Positions 60,372 to 64,000 of a stretch of 64,000 bases of DNA are shown here, piece after piece. The DNA is from Klenkia brasiliensis (GTDB lineage Bacteria; Actinomycetota; Actinomycetes; Mycobacteriales; Geodermatophilaceae). The first letter of the stretch is position 1; every line of letters starts with the position of its first letter. A program made the translations under genes and the position numbers. The notes beneath the pieces were generated by a model. The model was given only the letters and a program-made list of their open reading frames with translations. It had not been told where the DNA came from and made no database searches. The DNA lies in contig NZ_FNCF01000006.1 of NCBI RefSeq assembly GCF_900100695.1, positions 284,613-348,612 on the forward strand. The letters are read 5' to 3'.

Positions 60372-62612
60372 ATGAGCAGCGCCGTGGTGGAGACCGGACT
60401 CGCCGACGAGGCCCTCGAGGTGCTGCGCGAGCTCACCGGCCGCCCCGACGCGGTGTTCCGGGAGGGCCAGGACGCCGCGGTCTCCGCCCTGGTCGAGCGC
60501 AGCCAGCGGGCGCTGGTCGTGCAGCGCACCGGCTGGGGCAAGTCGGCGGTCTACTTCGTGTCCACCGCCCTGCTGCGCCGCCGCGGCCGCGGGCCGACGC
60601 TGCTGGTCTCGCCCCTGCTCGCGCTGATGCGCGACCAGGTCGCCGCCGCCGCCCGGGCCGGCATCAAGGCGGTGGAGATCTCCAGCGCCAACGCCACCGA
60701 GTGGGACGACGTCGCCGCCCGGCTGGCCGCCGACGACGTCGACGTGCTGCTGGTCTCCCCGGAGCGGCTGACCAACCCCCGCTTCCGCGACGAGCAGCTG
60801 CCCGACCTCGTGCAGCGGTGCGGCCTGCTGGTGGTCGACGAGGCGCACTGCGTCTCCGACTGGGGCCACGACTTCCGGCCCGACTACCGGCGCATCCGCG
60901 AGCTGCTGGGCCGGCTCCCCGAGGGCACCCCGGTGCTGGCCACCACCGCGACGGCCAACGAGCGGGTGGTCGCCGACGTCGCCGAGCAGCTGGGTGCCGG
61001 CGGCGTCGGGGTCACCACCGTCCGCGGGCCGCTGGCCCGCGACTCCCTGCGGCTCGGCGTGCTCCGGCTGCCCACCGACCGCGCCCGGCTGGGGTGGCTG
61101 GCGGCCCACCTGGAGGACCTGCCGGGCAGCGGCATCGTCTACACGCTGACCGTCGCGGCCGCCGAGGAGACCGCCGCGCTGCTGCGCGACGCCGGCCACG
61201 AGGTCCGCGCCTACACCGGCCGTCTGGACGACGCCGACCGCAAGGACGCCGAGGAGGCGCTGCGGGAGAACCGGGTCAAGGCCCTGGTGGCCACCTCGGC
61301 CCTGGGCATGGGCTTCGACAAGCCCGACCTCGGCTTCGTCGTCCACCTGGGGGCCCCGTCCTCGCCGGTCAGCTACTACCAGCAGGTGGGCCGCGCCGGC
61401 CGCGCCGTGGAGCACGCCGACGTGCTGCTGCTGCCCGGGCCGGAGGACCTCGCCATCTGGCAGTGGTTCGCCACCTCGTCGATGCCGCGCGAGGACCACG
61501 CCGGCGCCGTGCTCACCGCCATGACCGACGGCAAGGCCTGGTCGGCGGCGCGGCTGGAGACCGTCGCCGACGTCCGCCGGTCCCGCCTGGAGCTGCTGCT
61601 CAAGGTGCTCTCGGTCGACGGCGCGGTCGAGCGGGTGCAGGGCGGCTGGCGGTCCACCGGGGTGCCGTGGGTCTACGACGCCGACCGGTACGCCCGCGTC
61701 ACCCGGACCCGCGAGGCCGAGCAGCGGGCGATGATCGCCTACGCCCGACCGGTCGACGAGGCCCAGTGCCGCATGGCGTTCCTGCAGGAGGCGCTCGACG
61801 ACCCGAGCGCCGCCCCGTGCGGCCGCTGCGACGTGTGCGCCGGGCCCTGGTACGCCATCGACGTCCCCGACGGCGCCGCCGAGGCCGCGAACGCCCGGCT
61901 CGACCGGCCCGGCGTCGAGCTGGCGCCCCGTGCGCAGTGGCCCACCGGCGCCGACCGGCTCGGCGTCGAGGTGAAGGGGAAGATCGCCCCCGGCGACCAG
62001 GTGCTGACCGGCCGGGCGGTCGCACGGCTCACCGACCTCGGCTGGGGTCAGCGGTTGCGCACCCTGCTGGGGGACGACGGCGTCGGCGGCGTGGCGACGC
62101 TGGCCGAGGACCTCGAGGCACCGCCGCTCGAGGAGGACCCGGATGCCGCCTTCGACGTGTCGCACCGGGTCATCCGCCCGGGCAACGCCTCCGACGCACC
62201 GCCCGCCGACGACCTGGTGCAGGCCTGCGCCCGTGTCCTCGCGGCGTGGGACTGGGCGGAGCGGCCGGTGGCCGTGGTGTCCGTGCCGTCCCGCCGGCGC
62301 CCGCGCCTGGTGCGCGGGACGGCCGAGGCTCTGTCCCGGCTGGGGCGCCTGCCCTACCTCGGGGAGCTGGACCTGCAGCACGGCGGACCGACCGGGGGTG
62401 CGGGTGGCAACTCCGCCTTCCGGCTGGCCGGGGTGTGGCAGCGCATCACGGTGGGCGAGCAGCTGCGCGGCCGGCTCGCCGCGGTGACCGGTCCGGTGCT
62501 GCTCGTCGACGACCTGGCCGACTCGCGCTGGACCGTCACGGTCGCCGGCCGCGAGCTGCGCCGGGCGGGGGCGCCGGCCGTGCTGCCCTTCGTGCTGGCC
62601 CTGGCCGCCTGA
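60372..62612 (+). CDS. recQ: RecQ-type DNA helicase with C-terminal phosphoribosyltransferase-like domain
   Basis: 746 residues. Helicase motifs: QRTGWGKSAVYF (Walker A, ~51-62), DEAHCVSDWGHDFRPDY (~156-172), ATTATANERV, TSALGMGFDKPDLGFVVH and YYQQVGRAGR. The zinc-binding cysteines are in CRMAFLQEALDD and CGRCDVC. The last 200 residues lack a typical HRDC domain and end in VLLVDDLADSRWTVTVAGRE, like the PRPP loop of phosphoribosyltransferases. The enzyme unwinds DNA 3' to 5' in repair and recombination. The role of the end domain is unknown. Confidence 0.93.
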   Translation: MSSAVVETGLADEALEVLRELTGRPDAVFREGQDAAVSALVERSQRALVVQRTGWGKSAVYFVSTALLRRRGRGPTLLVSPLLALMRDQVAAAARAGIKAVEISSANATEWDDVAARLAADDVDVLLVSPERLTNPRFRDEQLPDLVQRCGLLVVDEAHCVSDWGHDFRPDYRRIRELLGRLPEGTPVLATTATANERVVADVAEQLGAGGVGVTTVRGPLARDSLRLGVLRLPTDRARLGWLAAHLEDLPGSGIVYTLTVAAAEETAALLRDAGHEVRAYTGRLDDADRKDAEEALRENRVKALVATSALGMGFDKPDLGFVVHLGAPSSPVSYYQQVGRAGRAVEHADVLLLPGPEDLAIWQWFATSSMPREDHAGAVLTAMTDGKAWSAARLETVADVRRSRLELLLKVLSVDGAVERVQGGWRSTGVPWVYDADRYARVTRTREAEQRAMIAYARPVDEAQCRMAFLQEALDDPSAAPCGRCDVCAGPWYAIDVPDGAAEAANARLDRPGVELAPRAQWPTGADRLGVEVKGKIAPGDQVLTGRAVARLTDLGWGQRLRTLLGDDGVGGVATLAEDLEAPPLEEDPDAAFDVSHRVIRPGNASDAPPADDLVQACARVLAAWDWAERPVAVVSVPSRRRPRLVRGTAEALSRLGRLPYLGELDLQHGGPTGGAGGNSAFRLAGVWQRITVGEQLRGRLAAVTGPVLLVDDLADSRWTVTVAGRELRRAGAPAVLPFVLALAA

Positions 62613-62615
62613 GCT

Positions 62616-62690
62616 GTCCACAGGGTTCCGCACACCTGTTCGAAACCCACGGCCACCGTCCACAGGTCTTCGCACACTTGTTCGAAACCC
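62616..62690. promoter_or_regulatory. Tandem LexA-like boxes in a 33-bp direct repeat before alkB-like gene
   Basis: Two 33-base near-identical copies, 62616-62648 and 62658-62690, 42 bases apart, four helical turns. Each contains a LexA-like box: CGCACACCTGTTCG (62629-62642) and CGCACACTTGTTCG (62671-62684). Against TCGAAC-N4-GTTCGA the second matches 11 of 12 positions and the first 10. They should bring the gene under SOS control. Confidence 0.7.
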
Positions 62691-62694
62691 GATC

Positions 62695-62700
62695 TAGGCT
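62695..62700 (+). promoter_or_regulatory. Probable -10 box of leaderless alkB-like transcript
   Basis: TAGGCT ends six bases before GTG 62707. The second LexA-like box ends 11 bases upstream, so a bound repressor would cover the promoter. Confidence 0.55.
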
Positions 62701-62706
62701 GGGCCC

Positions 62707-63342
62707 GTGTCCGCCCTGCCCGTCCACCAGCCGTCGATGTGGGACCTCGCCGACGAGCCCGTGCTGACCCGGTTGCCGGGTCGGCTCGTGCGGCACCACC
62801 TGGCCGCGGGCGCCTGGGTCGACCACCTGCCCGGATGGGTGGAGGGGTCGGACCACGTGCTCGACGTGCTGCTCGGCGACATCGGTTGGCGGGCCGATCG
62901 GCGGCAGATGTACGACCGCGAGGTCGCCGTGCCCCGCCTCCTGCGCTGGTACGACGAAGCGGAGGAGCTGCCGCACCCCGTGCTGACCGAGGCGCGGGAC
63001 CGGCTCGACGCGCACTACGCCGGCGAGCTCGGCGAGCCCTTCGCCACCACCGGTATGTGCCTCTACCGCGACGGCCGCGACTCCGTCGCCTGGCACGGCG
63101 ACCGGATCGGTCGGGGCAGCAGCCAGGACACGGTCGTCGCGATCGTGTCCTTCGGGTCCCCGCGGTCGCTCCTGCTCCGACCGGTCGGCGGTGGCGACTC
63201 GATTCGCTTCACGCTCGGGCACGGCGACCTGGTGGTCATGGGGGGCAGTTGCCAGCGCACCTGGGACCACTGCGTGCCGAAGACCAACCGCGCCGTCGGA
63301 CCGCGCGTCAGCGTCCAGTTCCGCCCCCGCGGCATCGCCTGA
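62707..63342 (+). CDS. AlkB-family 2-oxoglutarate-dependent DNA repair dioxygenase
   Basis: 211 residues. The iron ligands are in AWHGDRIGRGSS (HxD) and WDHCVPKTNRAV (H), and RVSVQFRPRG supplies the arginines that hold 2-oxoglutarate; ATTGMCLYRDGRDSV precedes the first ligand. AlkB proteins remove alkyl groups from damaged bases in DNA or RNA. Two LexA-like boxes before it support a DNA repair role. GTG at 62707 is chosen because a -10 box is placed for a leaderless start. Confidence 0.92.
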   Translation: MSALPVHQPSMWDLADEPVLTRLPGRLVRHHLAAGAWVDHLPGWVEGSDHVLDVLLGDIGWRADRRQMYDREVAVPRLLRWYDEAEELPHPVLTEARDRLDAHYAGELGEPFATTGMCLYRDGRDSVAWHGDRIGRGSSQDTVVAIVSFGSPRSLLLRPVGGGDSIRFTLGHGDLVVMGGSCQRTWDHCVPKTNRAVGPRVSVQFRPRGIA

Positions 63343-63384
63343 ACGACCCGTCCGCCCTGCTCCGCGGCCTGTGCGGGGTCGGCG

Positions 63385-63407
63385 GGAGGGGGCCTGGACC
63401 CCCCTCC
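63385..63407 (+). terminator. Hairpin after the alkB-like gene
   Basis: GGAGGGGG (63385-63392) pairs with CCCCCTCC (63400-63407) over a 7-base loop, 43 bases past the stop. It would separate the alkB-like gene from the rrn promoter region. Confidence 0.5.
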
Positions 63408-63510
63408 GGGGACCCCCCTGCAGAGACCTCTGGAAGCCGTGTATGGTTCTCCCTGCACCGCGAAACACCGGGAAGGCCGAGAGGCCGAACCGCGAGCCAG
63501 AACCCCAGGG

Positions 63511-63538
63511 TTGACGAGCTCGGATCGTGGAGTAACGT
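63511..63538 (+). promoter_or_regulatory. Putative rrn promoter
   Basis: TTGACG (63511-63516), 16 bases, then TAACGT (63533-63538), about 185 bases before the 16S gene. A second weaker -10-like TATGGT lies at 63442-63447. The rest of the 380-base stretch between the alkB-like stop and 16S holds leader sequence and no gene. Confidence 0.6.
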
Positions 63539-63591
63539 GTAGCAGCCGCCAGAACGTGAAGCCCGAAAGGGCCCGAGCCTCTGCGCGTCCG

Positions 63592-63610
63592 CTCTTTGAG
63601 AACTCAACAG
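63592..63610 (+). promoter_or_regulatory. rrn leader antitermination/processing element
   Basis: CTCTTTGAGAACTCAACAG is the conserved actinobacterial leader box found before 16S genes, where it helps antitermination and RNase III processing. The following AT-richer leader (63640-63720) is also normal for this position. Confidence 0.6.
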
Positions 63611-63722
63611 CGTGCCGAAAGTCAGTGCCAACTGTTTGACCCCTTCGAGGCTGTGGTCTCGGGGGTTTCTGGATTGATGATCAAGACTGTCAGGTCTTGG
63701 TTCTTGGTCTGGGTTGAATTCA

Positions 63723-64000
63723 TCTACGGAGAGTTTGATCCTGGCTCAGGACGAACGCTGGCGGCGTGCTTAACACATGCAAGTCGAACGATGAAGCCAG
63801 CTTGCTGGTGGATTAGTGGCGAACGGGTGAGTAACACGTGGGCAACCTGCCCCCGGCTCTGGGATAACTCCAAGAAATTGGTGCTAATACCGGATATTCA
63901 CATTTCTCCGCATGGGGGTTTGTGGAAAGTTTTTCGGCTGGGGATGGGCCCGCGGCCTATCAGCTTGTTGGTGGGGTGATGGCCTACCAAGGCGACGACG
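63723..64000 (+). rRNA. rrs: 16S ribosomal RNA, 5' part
   Basis: The universal AGAGTTTGATCCTGGCTCAG begins at 63730, putting the mature 5' end near 63723. GACGAACGCTGGCGGCGTGC and CTTAACACATGCAAGTCG follow, and the sequence runs to about E. coli position 265 before the window ends. The helix around 63850-63950 with GGATATTCACATTTCTCCGC is the variable V2 region and should identify the genus. Confidence 0.98.

Noticed and set aside
62616..62690. Direct repeats as phage attachment or insertion footprint
   Set aside because: No integrase or mobile gene is near and each copy holds a LexA-like box at regular helical spacing, which explains the repeat.

Overview
The window is chromosomal DNA from a very GC-rich actinobacterium. 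Third codon positions are almost all G or C, GTG and TTG starts are common, and several genes look leaderless with a TANNNT -10 box placed 6-7 bases before the start codon. The first 278 bases of a 16S rRNA gene at the right edge fit an actinobacterium. The mix of GAF-ANTAR regulators, uricase, an FprB-like reductase and a mycofactocin-type SDR suggests a soil or rock organism near Geodermatophilaceae, but the family is inference.

Layout, left to right. 0-10 kb: end of a zinc-type alcohol dehydrogenase-like gene, a pyruvoyl arginine decarboxylase overlapping a GNAT gene, a lipid-modification operon (FAD oxidoreductase, DUF1365, cyclopropane synthase), a GGDEF-EAL protein, msrA and an RsmC-like methyltransferase. 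10-16 kb: two GAF-ANTAR regulators, a purine-type phosphoribosyltransferase, and a pseudouridine catabolism unit (lacI, psuK, psuG) with a perfect palindromic operator. 16-21 kb: a urate divergon (uox, an NTF2-like gene, uraH, uraD on the minus strand; malate synthase and a DUF6986 aldolase-like gene on the plus strand). This connects uric acid to allantoin and glyoxylate to malate. 22-35 kb: an NmrA-MarR pair, alanine dehydrogenase with a divergent Lrp-type regulator, a lone YcaO protein, a sugar ABC importer without its ATPase, and metabolic singletons. 35-60 kb: nitrogen-heterocycle catabolism genes interleaved with others (hydantoinase A/B, an NCS2 permease with a CoxMSL-type molybdenum hydroxylase and CoxG, FdrA with DUF1116, a barbiturase/cyanurate hydrolase-family enzyme, carbamate kinase). 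Within it lie an AurF-type diiron oxygenase with its reductase, a PH-SDR fusion, a 2-oxoglutarate-type oxygenase and Ohr. 60-64 kb: DNA repair genes (recQ, alkB-like) with damage-type promoters, then the rrn promoter and 16S start.

Main find: six 18-bp imperfect palindromes with consensus TAYYTCANCGCTRAGNNA lie in promoter regions. They precede NmrA-MarR, YcaO, hyuAB, the permease-molybdenum hydroxylase operon, fdrA-DUF1116 and carbamate kinase-ring hydrolase. They tie scattered genes into one probable regulon, with the MarR protein at 23.3 kb as candidate regulator. Together the genes suggest uptake and oxidation of a pyrimidine-like ring, hydrolytic ring opening, phosphorolysis of the resulting ureido acid to carbamoyl phosphate by FdrA-DUF1116 (the chemistry shown for E. 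coli oxamate carbamoyltransferase), and ATP formation by carbamate kinase. If the ring is barbiturate, the ureido acid would be ureidomalonate, one methylene longer than oxalurate. The substrate is inference.
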